A stretch of 53,163 nt of DNA from Deinococcus radiopugnans ATCC 19172. GTDB lineage: Bacteria; Deinococcota; Deinococci; Deinococcales; Deinococcaceae. Shown here piece by piece: positions 18,827 to 31,286 of the stretch. Location: assembly GCF_006335125.1 (NCBI RefSeq), contig NZ_VDMO01000023.1, positions 1-53,163 on the forward strand. Direction: 5' to 3'. Position numbers and translations under genes: made by a program. Each line of letters begins with the position of its first letter. Position 1 is the first letter of the stretch. The notes below the pieces were generated by a model, which saw only the letters and a list, made by a program, of their open reading frames with translations, searched no databases and was not told the origin of the DNA.

Positions 18827-19704
18827 GGGGTCTCCTGAAGAGGCAGTGCACCTGGATTCACGCGGGCCGCGAACGCCTCCAGGCCGTCAAACTGGGTGTG
18901 TCCAGCTTGCAGGTCCAGCCGCAGCGTGGGCAGGTGCATCCGCGCGGCAATGCGGTCCAATGCCGCCGCCGTCGCGCCGTCACCGGCAGGGGCGGCCAGC
19001 ACCACGCCGCGCACCGCGCTCTTGCCCGACAGCAGCGAGGCCGCGCCGAACAGCTCGCGCTCGCCCGCCGGCACCCGCGCGGCATTCTCCATGCGCTCGG
19101 CCCGGCGCAGCACGTCGCCCTGGGGCAATTCGGGCGAGAAGACGGGGTACAGGCCCGCCGCTTCCAGCGCGGGGCGCAGGCCGCCCGCCAGCGCGTCCTC
19201 GGCCAGCAGCACGCGCGGGCCGATCACGGCCACCGTTGCCAGTCCGGCGCGGCCCAGCGGCGGCATGCTCACGCGGGGTTCGGCGGCCAGCGGGCGCACC
19301 TTGGCCAGCGCGCCGCGCACCGCGCCCCCGTTGTGCGAAACGCGCAGGCCCACCTCGGCCGCGTGGCCCTCCAGCTCGGGGCTGCCGCTGTCGGCAACGG
19401 CGATCAGCGTGGGCAGTCCGCTGATGCGCCGGGGCAGCAGTTCGGTCAGCGCCTCGCTCCAGGCGTCGCCGGAGACGGCGGACCACTGCGGCACCAGCAC
19501 GGCGTCCACGGCGTCCAGCGCCAGAATACGGCCCAGCGCCAGCTGCACCGTCGTCGGCTCGCCGGGCAGGCTCTGCTGGCCCAGGGCCAGCGCCTCGGCG
19601 TCGCTCAGCGCAGGCGTCACGGTCTGCACGTCCAGTTCTTTCAGGTACGCCGCCCAGTACGCCCGGAGGCGTGAGGCGGGTGAATTCAGCAGGCCAACTC
19701 TCAT
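18823..19704 (-). CDS. Hypothetical protein, weakly like 2-hydroxyglutaryl-CoA dehydratase/DUF2229 proteins
   Basis: Predicted 293-residue soluble protein. The N-terminus ([30 protein letters not shown]) and the repeated alpha/beta pattern recall the DUF2229 / 2-hydroxyacyl-CoA dehydratase D-component fold, in which a short strand precedes an aromatic helix and a strand. However, the cysteines needed for an iron-sulfur cluster are absent, so that enzymatic role is not supported. It leads an operon with a small membrane protein and a CDP-alcohol phosphatidyltransferase. A -10 box 7 bases before the ATG defines the start. Confidence 0.65.
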   Translation of the reverse strand: MRVGLLNSPASRLRAYWAAYLKELDVQTVTPALSDAEALALGQQSLPGEPTTVQLALGRILALDAVDAVLVPQWSAVSGDAWSEALTELLPRRISGLPTLIAVADSGSPELEGHAAEVGLRVSHNGGAVRGALAKVRPLAAEPRVSMPPLGRAGLATVAVIGPRVLLAEDALAGGLRPALEAAGLYPVFSPELPQGDVLRRAERMENAARVPAGERELFGAASLLSGKSAVRGVVLAAPAGDGATAAALDRIAARMHLPTLRLDLQAGHTQFDGLEAFAARVNPGALPLQETP

Positions 19705-19711
19705 TGCCCGC

Positions 19712-19717
19712 AGTCTA
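19712..19717 (-). promoter_or_regulatory. -10 box TAGACT for the 18.4-19.7 kb operon
   Basis: Minus-strand TAGACT ends 7 bases before the ATG at 19704, indicating a leaderless transcript. Confidence 0.6.
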
Positions 19718-19815
19718 CGCGGCGCGGGCGGTGGGGGCGTCGCGCGCCTCGCTATTGCCCCCCTCTGTTGACGCTGTTGGGCGGGCGCAGGGCGGCGCGG
19801 CTCCCGGCCTGCGCG

Positions 19816-20532
19816 TCAGGCTTCGGCTCCCGCGTCTTCCTCAACCTTGCCCTCCGCCTTGGCTCCAGTGACCTCCTCGGCGCGCTTGATGTCCTCTTCC
19901 TCGATGTGCCGCTGCTCGTCGTCGTGCTCGAACAGTTCGCGGCGGGCGCGCAGCTTCGCCTCGGGCTGCTGCAGGTCGCTGCCCTGGCCGTGGTGCACCC
20001 GCTGGAAGAAGACCAACGCCCCGCCCGCCAGCGCGAAGGATCCGGCGAAGTACAGCGTTTCCACCGGTTCCTCCCAGCGCACGAAATGCTCCAGGAAGGT
20101 GACGCCCAGGATCACCACAATCACCGAGATGATCTTCTGTTCCAGATCCGCCAGGCTTTCCACGCCCAGCGCGCTGGTCAGGTTCAGCGGCGAGATGAAC
20201 AGCGAGTACAGCCCCACCCCGATCAGGTAGAACACCACCGCCTTGAGCATGGTGGACACGATTTCCAGAAACTCGATGGCCAGGCTGCCGCGCTGGCTCT
20301 GGATGCCGTTGGTGAAGGTGTCGTGCCACGAGCCGTACAGCGTGGACAGCGCCAGCACCGTGCCCTGCAGGAACAGGCTGAACGACACCAGCAGCACCGC
20401 CACGACGGCGATCAGCACCACGAAACGCGTGCGTCCGATGGCGGCAGAAAACCAGTCGGCGTGGCGCTGCGAGCGCAGCTGTCTGGCACTGGGCGCGGCG
20501 TCCTGGCGCCCCTTCCGTCGGGTGGTGGTCAC
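19816..20532 (-). CDS. YqhA/UPF0114-like membrane protein
   Basis: Predicted 238-residue membrane protein resembling the YqhA (UPF0114) family. A basic N-terminus is followed by the first helix (TRFVVLIAVVAVLLVSFSLFL). The conserved-looking core FLEIVSTMLKAVVFYLIGVGLYSLFISPLN comes next, then two more helices. The last 65 residues are strongly charged (Glu, Lys, Arg), form a likely cytoplasmic coil and are longer than in typical YqhA. The start is GTG at 20532. The function of the family is not established. Confidence 0.7.
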   Translation of the reverse strand: MTTTRRKGRQDAAPSARQLRSQRHADWFSAAIGRTRFVVLIAVVAVLLVSFSLFLQGTVLALSTLYGSWHDTFTNGIQSQRGSLAIEFLEIVSTMLKAVVFYLIGVGLYSLFISPLNLTSALGVESLADLEQKIISVIVVILGVTFLEHFVRWEEPVETLYFAGSFALAGGALVFFQRVHHGQGSDLQQPEAKLRARRELFEHDDEQRHIEEEDIKRAEEVTGAKAEGKVEEDAGAEA

Positions 20533-20574
20533 AGATTCATGATGCCCCCTGTGGCACGCCGCAACTGCATGATC

Positions 20575-20580
20575 TATCCT
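20575..20580 (+). promoter_or_regulatory. -10 box TATCCT for the APH(3')-like gene
   Basis: TATCCT ends 7 bases before the GTG at 20588 and therefore selects that GTG as the start of a leaderless mRNA. Confidence 0.6.
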
Positions 20581-20587
20581 GCGCCCC

Positions 20588-21379
20588 GTGTCCGCTGACG
20601 CTCACGAAACCTTGATCCTGCCGCCCCCGCTGCGCCGCGTGCTGCCCGCTGCCCGCTGGGAGCGCGTGAACGTAGGAGAGAGCGGCGCGGGCGTGTGGCG
20701 GTCACAGCGCTTCGTGGTGAAGGTCCAGGCGCGGGACGGCTTGCAGTTTCCCAGCACCCTGCAACAGGAACGCGAACGCCTGCGCTGGCTGGCCGGGCGC
20801 GTCCCGGTGCCGCGCGTGGTGGGCTATGAGCTGGAGGCAGGTCTGGAATACCTCGCCCTGACCCGCGTGCCGGGCCTGGACGCCTCGCACCCCGACGTGC
20901 TGTTTCACCCGGAGCGGCTGGTGAACCTGCTGGCCCGTGCGCTGCGCGAACTGCACGCCCTGCCGCTGCGCGAATGTCCCTTCAACATGTCGCTGCCGGT
21001 GGCCCTGGCCCGCGCCCGCGAGCGGGTGGCGGCGGGCGTGGTGGACGAGTCGGATTTCGACGATGAGCGCCAGGGCCGCACGGCGGTCAGCGTCTTCAAC
21101 GAACTGGCCCGCACCCGCCCCGCGCACGAGGATCTGGTGGTCACGCACGGCGACGCCTGCCTGCCCAACTTCATCGTGAACGGCGAATTCATCGACGGCC
21201 TGATCGACGTGGGCCGCGCTGGCATCGCGGACCGGCACGCCGATCTGGCCCTGACCCACCGCAGCCTGGGGCGCAACCTCAGCCCCGACTCTGCCGAGGG
21301 GTTTCTGGACCTGTACGGGCGCGAATACGTCGATCCGGACAGGCTGGCGTACTACCGGCTGCTGGACGAGCTTTTTTAG
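20588..21379 (+). CDS. Aminoglycoside phosphotransferase, APH(3')-like
   Basis: Predicted 263-residue kinase that looks like a full-length APH(3') enzyme, not a generic choline-kinase relative. The ATP lysine is K45 (FVVKVQ). The catalytic loop is HGDACLPNF with D189 and N194, and the metal-binding aspartate is D207 ([17 protein letters not shown]). Residue spacing and total length are nearly those of APH(3') proteins, and the C-terminus (YYRLLDELF) matches the APH(3') substrate-binding end. Whether it confers resistance or has a native role is not known. Its TAG stop is shared with the end of a small mobile element. Confidence 0.85.
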   Translation: MSADAHETLILPPPLRRVLPAARWERVNVGESGAGVWRSQRFVVKVQARDGLQFPSTLQQERERLRWLAGRVPVPRVVGYELEAGLEYLALTRVPGLDASHPDVLFHPERLVNLLARALRELHALPLRECPFNMSLPVALARARERVAAGVVDESDFDDERQGRTAVSVFNELARTRPAHEDLVVTHGDACLPNFIVNGEFIDGLIDVGRAGIADRHADLALTHRSLGRNLSPDSAEGFLDLYGREYVDPDRLAYYRLLDELF

Positions 21380-21541
21380 GGCAGTTGTCCGAATGACAGC
21401 ATCAGAAAAGGAGACTTCTGATGCCTCCATGCTCTCCTGCGGAGCTGTATCAGTCCCAACTGCTCGTTGAAACTCACTCCCTCTCTGCGAGCTGTGCCAG
21501 TCCGTTCGGTCAAAAGCAAACAGCTCTTTTGACAACTGCTC
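21379..21541 (+). mobile_element. Small non-autonomous inverted-repeat element, family A copy 1 (163 bp)
   Basis: A non-coding element also present at 47809-47970. The ends are GGGCAGTTGTC and GACAACTGCTC, an 11-bp inverted repeat with one mismatch, flanked by TA on both sides (21377-21378 and 21542-21543). That fits TA target duplication as in IS630/Tc1-type insertion. Inside is a hairpin GCATCAGAA...TTCTGATGC. The bulk of the sequence (for example CAGTCCCAACTGCTCGTTGA) is near-identical to copy 2. The first base supplies the G of the upstream gene's TAG stop codon. No transposase is encoded. Confidence 0.8.
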
Positions 21542-21590
21542 TAAGACGAGAACGGCGGCATCTGCCCGCCTTCTGCCCTCGGCTCCACGT

Positions 21591-21596
21591 TAAACT
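21591..21596 (+). promoter_or_regulatory. -10 box TAAACT for the beta-CASP nuclease gene
   Basis: TAAACT ends 5 bases before the ATG at 21602, indicating a leaderless transcript. Confidence 0.5.
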
Positions 21597-21601
21597 TCCC
21601 C

Positions 21602-23065
21602 ATGCGACTCCAGAGTTTCGGCGCGGCCTGCACGGTCACAGGCAGCATGCATCTGCTGACGCTGGACGGCGGACGGCGCATTCTGATCGACTGCGGGCTG
21701 TTTCAGGGCAGTGGGGCGCTGGAAGCCCGCAACCACGAGCCCTATCCCTTTGACCCGGCGGACCTGGACGCGGTAATCCTGACCCACGCGCACCTGGACC
21801 ACGTGGGACGGCTGCCGCTGCTGGTGAACCGCGGCTACCGGGGACCGGTGTACTGCACGCCGCCCACCGCCGCGCTGGCCGAAACGGTGCTGCTGGACTC
21901 GGCCCGCCTGCAGCTGGAGGGCTACCGTCAGCACCTGCGCCACGCCCGCCGGCAGGCCCGCGAAGACGAGGTGTTGCCCCCGCTGTACGACGAGGAGGAC
22001 GTCCACCGCGCCCTGGACCTGCTGCGCCCGGTGCTGGAGTTCGGACAGGCGTCCACCGTGGCGGGCCTGCGCGTGACCCCGTACCGCGCCGGACACATCC
22101 TGGGCAGTGCGTACCTGCTGCTGGAAGACGCGGGCGGACGGCTGATCATGAGCGGCGATCTGGGGCACCGTGCGGGGGGGCTGCAGCTCGATTTCACGCC
22201 GCCGCCGCAGGCCGACGCCGTGGTGCTGGAAACCACCTACGCCAACCAACGCCACCGCGCGTGGCCTGAAACCCTGGTCGAATTCCGCGACGTTCTGTGC
22301 GGGGCGGTGCGCGCCGGCGGCAAGATCCTGGTTCCCAGCTTTGCCATCGAGCGTTCGCAGACGCTCCTGCACACCCTCAAGGCCCTGATGGACTCCGGCG
22401 AGGTGCCGCGCATTCCGGTGTTTCTGGACTCTCCGATGGCGGCCCGCGCCACCCGCGCCTACTTCCAATTCGGGGACGAACTGGTTCCGGAGGTGCGGGA
22501 CGCCCTGCGCTCCGGCGAGGATCCGTTCGCGCCCAGCACGCTGCACGAGGTCCTGACCGGCGACGAGTCGCAGCGCCTCAACCGCTATGACGGCCCGGCG
22601 ATCATTCTGGCCGGCAACGGCATGATGACCGGCGGGCGCATCCAGCACCACCTGCGCCACCACCTGTGGAAGCCGGGCACCAGGGTGGTGATCGTGTCGT
22701 ACCAGTCGCCGCTGAGTCTGGGCGGCCAGCTCGTCGCCGGGGCGCAGACCGTGGAGGTCATGGGGGAGGAGGTGGCCGTGCGGGCGCAGATCCAGACCAT
22801 CGGGGGCTTTTCGGCCCATGCCGATCACGACGATCTGCTGGCGTTTCTGGAGACCGCCGGCTGCCCCCACGTCTGGCTGGTCCACGGCGAGGTGCCGGTG
22901 ATGCAAGCCTTCCTGCCGGAACTCGCGGCGCGCGGCCTGAAAGGGGACATCGTGCCGGACCGTCAGGACGTGGACCTGCTGGGCAGCGGCTTCAGCGGGG
23001 GGCGGCCTCCGGGTCTCGGGCTGGAGCCTGGACCAGAGGGGGTGAAGGTGGCGGCGGACGAGTGA
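21602..23065 (+). CDS. Metallo-beta-lactamase/beta-CASP nuclease
   Basis: Predicted 487-residue cytoplasmic zinc nuclease of the beta-CASP group (the class that includes CPSF-73-like and TTHA0252-type RNases). The metal motif [11 protein letters not shown] is near residue 63, and [11 protein letters not shown] holds a second metal aspartate. The beta-CASP part includes [12 protein letters not shown] and motif A-like DSPMA. The C-terminal motifs [15 protein letters not shown] and [12 protein letters not shown] complete the active site. It is likely to act in RNA processing or decay, and homologues in Deinococcus have been reported as nucleases. The start is chosen from the adjacent -10 box. 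Confidence 0.93.
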   Translation: MRLQSFGAACTVTGSMHLLTLDGGRRILIDCGLFQGSGALEARNHEPYPFDPADLDAVILTHAHLDHVGRLPLLVNRGYRGPVYCTPPTAALAETVLLDSARLQLEGYRQHLRHARRQAREDEVLPPLYDEEDVHRALDLLRPVLEFGQASTVAGLRVTPYRAGHILGSAYLLLEDAGGRLIMSGDLGHRAGGLQLDFTPPPQADAVVLETTYANQRHRAWPETLVEFRDVLCGAVRAGGKILVPSFAIERSQTLLHTLKALMDSGEVPRIPVFLDSPMAARATRAYFQFGDELVPEVRDALRSGEDPFAPSTLHEVLTGDESQRLNRYDGPAIILAGNGMMTGGRIQHHLRHHLWKPGTRVVIVSYQSPLSLGGQLVAGAQTVEVMGEEVAVRAQIQTIGGFSAHADHDDLLAFLETAGCPHVWLVHGEVPVMQAFLPELAARGLKGDIVPDRQDVDLLGSGFSGGRPPGLGLEPGPEGVKVAADE

Positions 23066-23085
23066 GCACGTTCATCTGGCCCCGC

Positions 23086-23091
23086 TATGCT
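23086..23091 (+). promoter_or_regulatory. -10 box TATGCT for the DUF3105 lipoprotein gene
   Basis: TATGCT ends 8 bases before the ATG at 23100, indicating a leaderless or nearly leaderless transcript. Confidence 0.55.
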
Positions 23092-23099
23092 GGACGGCA

Positions 23100-23600
23100 A
23101 TGACGCGTGCGCTCCTTTCCCTGGTCCTCCTGACCCTGACTGCCTGTGGCGGCAAGAGCAACGATCTGGAGGGCCTCCAGACCTTTACCTACGCGGGCGG
23201 CGATCACCGCAGCGGCTCGCTGGTCTACGCTGAGAACCCGCCCGCCGGGGGGCCGCACAATCCGTTGTGGCAGAACTGCGGCGTCTACGATCAGCCGCTG
23301 TACAACGAATACGCCGTGCATAGCCTGGAACACGGCGCGGTGTGGCTCACGTACCGTCCCGATCTGGACGCGGCGGCGGTGACGCAGCTCAAAACGCTGG
23401 TCGAGGGCCGCCCCTACACGCTGCTCAGTCCCTACCCTGGCCTGGACACCCCCATCGCCGCGAGTGCCTGGGGCGCGCAGCTCAAGGTGGACACACCCGA
23501 CGACACCCGCCTGAAGACCTTTCTGGACACCTACGAGCAGGGCCCCACCGCCCCCGAACGCGGCGCGGCCTGTACCGGCGGCTACAGCGGCGTGAGGTGA
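23100..23600 (+). CDS. DUF3105 family lipoprotein
   Basis: Predicted 166-residue secreted protein. A short signal sequence ends in the lipobox LTAC at Cys16, so it should be lipid-anchored outside the membrane. The DUF3105 core is clear: [39 protein letters not shown], with conserved His and Cys residues that could bind metal. A second cysteine near the end (GAACTGG) may pair with the first. The molecular function of the family is unknown. It lies between the nuclease gene and the B12 uptake operon, with its own promoter. Confidence 0.85.
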   Translation: MTRALLSLVLLTLTACGGKSNDLEGLQTFTYAGGDHRSGSLVYAENPPAGGPHNPLWQNCGVYDQPLYNEYAVHSLEHGAVWLTYRPDLDAAAVTQLKTLVEGRPYTLLSPYPGLDTPIAASAWGAQLKVDTPDDTRLKTFLDTYEQGPTAPERGAACTGGYSGVR

Positions 23601-23663
23601 ACAGAGCGGCCCATCAGTCTGGGCACGCTTGACTCTCTTGCCCTTTGTCACGGCAGCCTGGCC

Positions 23664-23669
23664 TATACT
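23664..23669 (+). promoter_or_regulatory. -10 box TATACT upstream of the cobalamin riboswitch
   Basis: TATACT stands just before the riboswitch aptamer, and transcription would begin near 23676. No good -35 is visible at the normal spacing. Confidence 0.5.
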
Positions 23670-23671
23670 GC

Positions 23672-23866
23672 GGTCGACGGGCGTGGGGAAAGCCGGTGAC
23701 GGCCTGCGGAGACGAGTCTTCCAGGCCCCCATTCCGGCACTGTCGCGCAACGGTAATCCGCCCCTGCCGGGTCTGGGCGGCGGAAAGTCCGAACACCTGC
23801 CCTGTCCGCGTTCCCGCCACCGGGGGCGCGCGGCTGACCTCTCGCGGAAAGGAGGGAACGCCCGTG
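23672..23866 (+). promoter_or_regulatory. Cobalamin (B12) riboswitch
   Basis: The leader contains GGGAAAGCCGGTGA (23692 region), CCGGCACTGT...CAACGGTAATCC and the B12 box AAGTCCGAACACCTGCCCTG (about 23786-23804), the conserved landmarks of AdoCbl riboswitches. The arm between GGTGA and the CCGGCACTGT segment is longer than usual. A perfect 8-bp stem GCGTTCCC (23808-23815) / GGGAACGC (23854-23861) follows the aptamer. It probably represses the downstream B12 importer when cobalamin is plentiful, through the terminator at 23912. The boundaries are approximate. Confidence 0.88.
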
Positions 23867-23911
23867 CGGGGTCTGCTCTGAGTGGCCCGACGTGACGGAC
23901 GATTCTCATTT

Positions 23912-23936
23912 CCGCCCCAGCTATCGGGGCGGATTT
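23912..23936 (+). terminator. Riboswitch-controlled intrinsic terminator
   Basis: CCGCCCC-AGCTAT-CGGGGCGG followed by ATTTTCT sits between the B12 aptamer and btuF, so it is the likely expression platform. Downstream, GAGGC (23951-23955) and GCCTC (23962-23966) form a small hairpin with AAGGA in the loop, next to the ATG. Confidence 0.75.
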
Positions 23937-23967
23937 TCTGTGCGCGGGGCGAGGCCAAGGAGCCTCC

Positions 23968-24828
<861 letters not shown>

Positions 24829-24886
24829 GCCGGGTGCGGTGGAGCGTGGGTCCTGCCCAACCGGGACCAGGGGGAGGGGGGACTAG

Positions 24887-25944
<1,058 letters not shown>

Positions 25945-25948
<4 letters not shown>

Positions 25949-26814
25949 AGGGCGGTCAAAGGGTCAAAGGGTCTAAGGGTCTGGGGGCTTCAAGCTCAGC
26001 TCTTTTGTCGCCAGCAACCAGCAACCATCAACCATCTACGGCGCTGCAAGCCCACAACCTTCACGTCCACGCCGGCACCTTCCCCGCCGTACGTAATGTC
26101 AGCGCCACCTTTGAGACGGGCCGCTTCTCCGCCGTCATCGGCCCCAACGGCGCGGGCAAGTCCACGCTGCTGCGGGCGCTGCTGGGCCTGAACGCCCCCG
26201 AATCCGGCGAGGTCTGCCTGTTCGGGCGTTCACTGGGAAGCTGGAGCCGCCCCGAGCGTTCGCGGGCGCTGGCGTATCTGGCGCAGAGCGAGGGCCTGCC
26301 GGACTCGGCCACCGTCAGGGACGTGGTGGCGCTGGGGCGCGGGGCGGGCGAGTGGCGTTTTGGCCTGCTGCCCACCCGCCCCTGGACCGATGCCGACGAC
26401 GCGGCGGTGGACAGCGCCCTGGACCGCACCGACACCCGCCGTTTCGAGGCCCGCAAAGTGGCCGAACTCTCGGGCGGCGAGCGGCAGCGGGTGGCGCTGG
26501 CCCGCGCGCTGGCCGGGCAGCCGCGCTTCCTGCTGCTGGACGAACCCACCAACCATTTGGACCTCGCCTACGCCCTGGAGGTGATTCGCTACCTGCGCTG
26601 CGAGGTGGCGGGCGGTCTGGGCGTGGTGGCCGTGCTGCACGACCTGAATCTGGCCGCGCGGGCCGACTGGCTGCTGCTGCTGCATCAGGGGGAGGTGCTG
26701 GCTTCTGGACCGCCTGAGACGGTGCTGACGCCGGGGAACCTGCTGGCCGCCTACGGCGTGCGCGCAAGAGTGGTGAGGGATGCAGATCGCCTGCTGGTCA
26801 TCCCGGAGGATTAA
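25945..26814 (+). CDS. btuD: Cobalamin ABC transporter ATP-binding protein
   Basis: Predicted 289-residue ATPase. Walker A is GPNGAGKST, the signature LSGGERQRV and Walker B LLLDEPTNHLDL, with the switch His in VLHDLNLAA. The ATG at 25945 overlaps the permease stop and has GGAGA nearby, so the start is well supported. It adds about 33 odd residues (KGGQRVKGSKGLG...TSNHQPST) before the ATPase domain. The underlying DNA has short direct repeats (GGGTCAAAGGGTCTAAGGGT; CCAGCAACCAGCAACC) that look like intergenic sequence read in frame. Confidence 0.92.
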
Positions 26815-27485
26815 GAGTTATGGCCCCCAAGTATTTCAAAACCTCCGGTCACCTCCTGGTCTGTCAGGGGCCGAACTGTCAGGCGCGCGGCTCGGCGCTG
26901 CTGTACAAGGCGCTGTGGAACCACCTGGAACGCGCCGCACTGGCGTACTACAAAACGGGCGGCAGCATCCGCCTGACCGAGAGCGGTTGCCTGGGCTCGT
27001 GCAGCTACGGCCCCAGCCTGTGCGTGTACCGCCAGACGCCAGTTGGGCTGGAGGAGGGGTGGTACGCGGCGGTGGACTTTCCACAGGCGGCGCGGATTGC
27101 CCAGGCCGTGCATGACGGTGCGGCGCTCCCTACGGAGCATCAGTACGGCCCGGCGTAAGACTCGGGTGGGCAGCTCTTGCGCCCTGAACTTCAGTCTGCC
27201 CCACCCGGCGTAGATCGTGAGTTGACCGTTCCGCACGCTATAGCGCGTGGCGCGGGCCAGCAGCGTGGTGAAGTCCTCGCGCAGGCCCAGGGCATGGTCA
27301 GGGCAGAAGTCAGCCGAGCCGGCGTCGATGTTGCGCAGCAGCAGCGCCTGACCACGCGCCCGCACGCTGGCTTTCAGTGGACTGCAGCCGGTGTGGCCCG
27401 TGACCGCGCCGAAGCTCAGGCTGGTCAGCGTCCAGGTGGTGTGGTCCAGGGTGGGCTGGGCCAGAGGGGCGAGAAGAGACAGCAT
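26811..27485 (-). CDS. META-domain (HslJ-like) protein with long antisense 3' overlap
   Basis: The first roughly 105 residues read as a META domain (TTWTLTSLSFGAVTGHTGCSPLKASV, then ALGLREDFTTLLARATRYSVRNGQLTIY). This domain occurs in HslJ and secreted heat-shock or protease-inhibitor-like proteins. No signal peptide is obvious. After that the frame stays open antisense to the entire ferredoxin gene and stops only at 26811, adding about 120 Arg-rich residues that look like an antisense shadow. A -10-like TAGAAC lies 6 bases before the ATG. The real gene has probably lost, or never had, a stop at the end of the domain. Confidence 0.6.
   Translation of the reverse strand: MLSLLAPLAQPTLDHTTWTLTSLSFGAVTGHTGCSPLKASVRARGQALLLRNIDAGSADFCPDHALGLREDFTTLLARATRYSVRNGQLTIYAGWGRLKFRAQELPTRVLRRAVLMLRRERRTVMHGLGNPRRLWKVHRRVPPLLQPNWRLAVHAQAGAVAARAQATALGQADAAARFVVRQCGAFQVVPQRLVQQRRAARLTVRPLTDQEVTGGFEILGGHNS
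26820..27158 (+). CDS. Thioredoxin-like (2Fe-2S) ferredoxin domain protein
   Basis: Predicted 112-residue small protein of the thioredoxin-like [2Fe-2S] ferredoxin fold. The four probable cluster ligands are in VCQGPNCQARGS and SGCLGSCSYGPSLCVY. It starts 5 bases after the btuD stop, so it is the last gene of the riboswitch-controlled B12 operon. Similar ferredoxins (CbiW-type) occur in cobalamin gene clusters, so a role in corrinoid reduction or remodelling after import is plausible but inferred. A gene on the other strand overlaps it completely. Confidence 0.85.
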   Translation: MAPKYFKTSGHLLVCQGPNCQARGSALLYKALWNHLERAALAYYKTGGSIRLTESGCLGSCSYGPSLCVYRQTPVGLEEGWYAAVDFPQAARIAQAVHDGAALPTEHQYGPA

Positions 27486-27543
27486 CCCCTGGTTCTAGCC
27501 GCTCCGTCTGATCTCCCCTTGACCCTCAAACGAGGGTGCCGAA

Positions 27544-29181
<1,638 letters not shown>

Positions 29182-29493
29182 GGGTGGCTCCTGCGGCGGC
29201 TGGTGGCACAGCGCCGCTCGTCTGAGAGTGGGGAGGTGGGAATGGGCGTCCTCGACTCTCGCTAGGTGGGCGCAAGGAGAACGGTCATCTCTGTATTCTA
29301 GCGCGTCTTCAATCACCCGTCTGGAGGCTGGTGCCGGATCCGTCTCGTCGCGCGGCGGGTTCCAGCGCTGCCTGTATCGCTCCTGTCCACCGCTGCTGTA
29401 GTCTTGGACCACGTTTCCGGGGTTCCTCATTTCCCCCAGACGGTTCAAGACCCCGGCCACTCGCGCCTCACGCGCCAGGAGAGTGCCCGCCCC
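29182..29493. other. Divergent promoter region between prfC and the ParB-like gene
   Basis: About 310 bases without a gene. It contains a minus-strand -10 TAGAAT (29295-29300) directed toward prfC and a plus-strand -10 TAGTCT (29399-29404) directed toward the ParB-like gene, both without clear -35 boxes. Both genes here have leaders of roughly 80 to 110 bases, unlike most neighbours. Confidence 0.45.
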
Positions 29494-30450
<957 letters not shown>

Positions 30451-30463
30451 CGCAGCCTCGCGC

Positions 30464-31246
30464 CTACGGTTGCTCCCCGACGCTGCTCCACGCGGCCCAC
30501 AACGTTTTGAGCTGCGCCACCCGCAGGCCCTGCCGTTCCAGATTGCGCTGGCTGGCCGAGGCGAAGGCGGTGGTCACCGTGACCAGCTCGCAGGTCCGGG
30601 CCGCGTCGTTCAGGCGACGGTGAATCAGCGCCGCCTGCGCGCCCCGCTGCCGGAACTCGGGCCGTGTGGCCGCCCCGGCGAGAAATGCCACGCCGTCATG
30701 CGCGCTCAGGGTGGCGGCTGCGGCGGGCTGCCCGTCCACACGGGCCAGGTAGCGGCGCACGCCCGGCCCCTCATGCTCAAGAACCGCCAGCGCCCGTTGG
30801 GCCGGATTCGTAAACCCGTAGCCCTCCAGCAGAACAGCCCTGAAAGTCGCCCTGTCCTCGCCCGCGTCCAGTTCACGCACATCCACCCCCGCAAACGTGC
30901 CGGGCGTGGGAGCCGCCGCCGCGTAGAGCGTTGCGCCCACCCCAACCGGCGTGAAGCCCCGGTCATACAGCGCCGCGCCCAGCGTCGGGGTCAGATGCGT
31001 GGCCCAGACGCCCAGGCGAGGAGCAATCCCCTCCATCTGGTACATGGACAGCGCCCCGTCCAGCTCGGTCAGCGTGTCCTGGGTCAGGCCAGACACCGTG
31101 TTAAACCAGGGCAGTTTCGGCAGGGCACGCACCAACGAGGCCCGCAACCCTTCCTTCTCGTACAGGGTGACGCCGTAAGGATTGCCCTCCAATTCGCAGG
31201 CCCGGCGTAGGGCGTCCCAGCTCTTGAGGCGAATCGCCGCTTCCAA
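30464..31246 (-). CDS. GNAT family N-acetyltransferase
   Basis: Predicted protein of about 260 residues with a C-terminal GNAT domain. The acetyl-CoA loop is visible as AATRPEFRQRGAQAALIHRRLNDAA, and QRNLERQGLRVAQLKTLWAAW forms the usual last strands. The N-terminal half (residues 1-110) is a degenerate second GNAT-like unit. The start is unclear. TTG at 31246 has no convincing ribosome site, and the natural-looking N-terminus ITPDLIERLEAAIRL begins upstream with an ATC codon. It lies 40 bases downstream of the aminopeptidase gene, likely in one operon. Substrate unknown. Confidence 0.8.
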   Translation of the reverse strand: MEAAIRLKSWDALRRACELEGNPYGVTLYEKEGLRASLVRALPKLPWFNTVSGLTQDTLTELDGALSMYQMEGIAPRLGVWATHLTPTLGAALYDRGFTPVGVGATLYAAAAPTPGTFAGVDVRELDAGEDRATFRAVLLEGYGFTNPAQRALAVLEHEGPGVRRYLARVDGQPAAAATLSAHDGVAFLAGAATRPEFRQRGAQAALIHRRLNDAARTCELVTVTTAFASASQRNLERQGLRVAQLKTLWAAWSSVGEQP

Positions 31247-31286
31247 CCGCTCGATCAGGTCCGGCGTGATGGGCGGCGCAGCCGTT

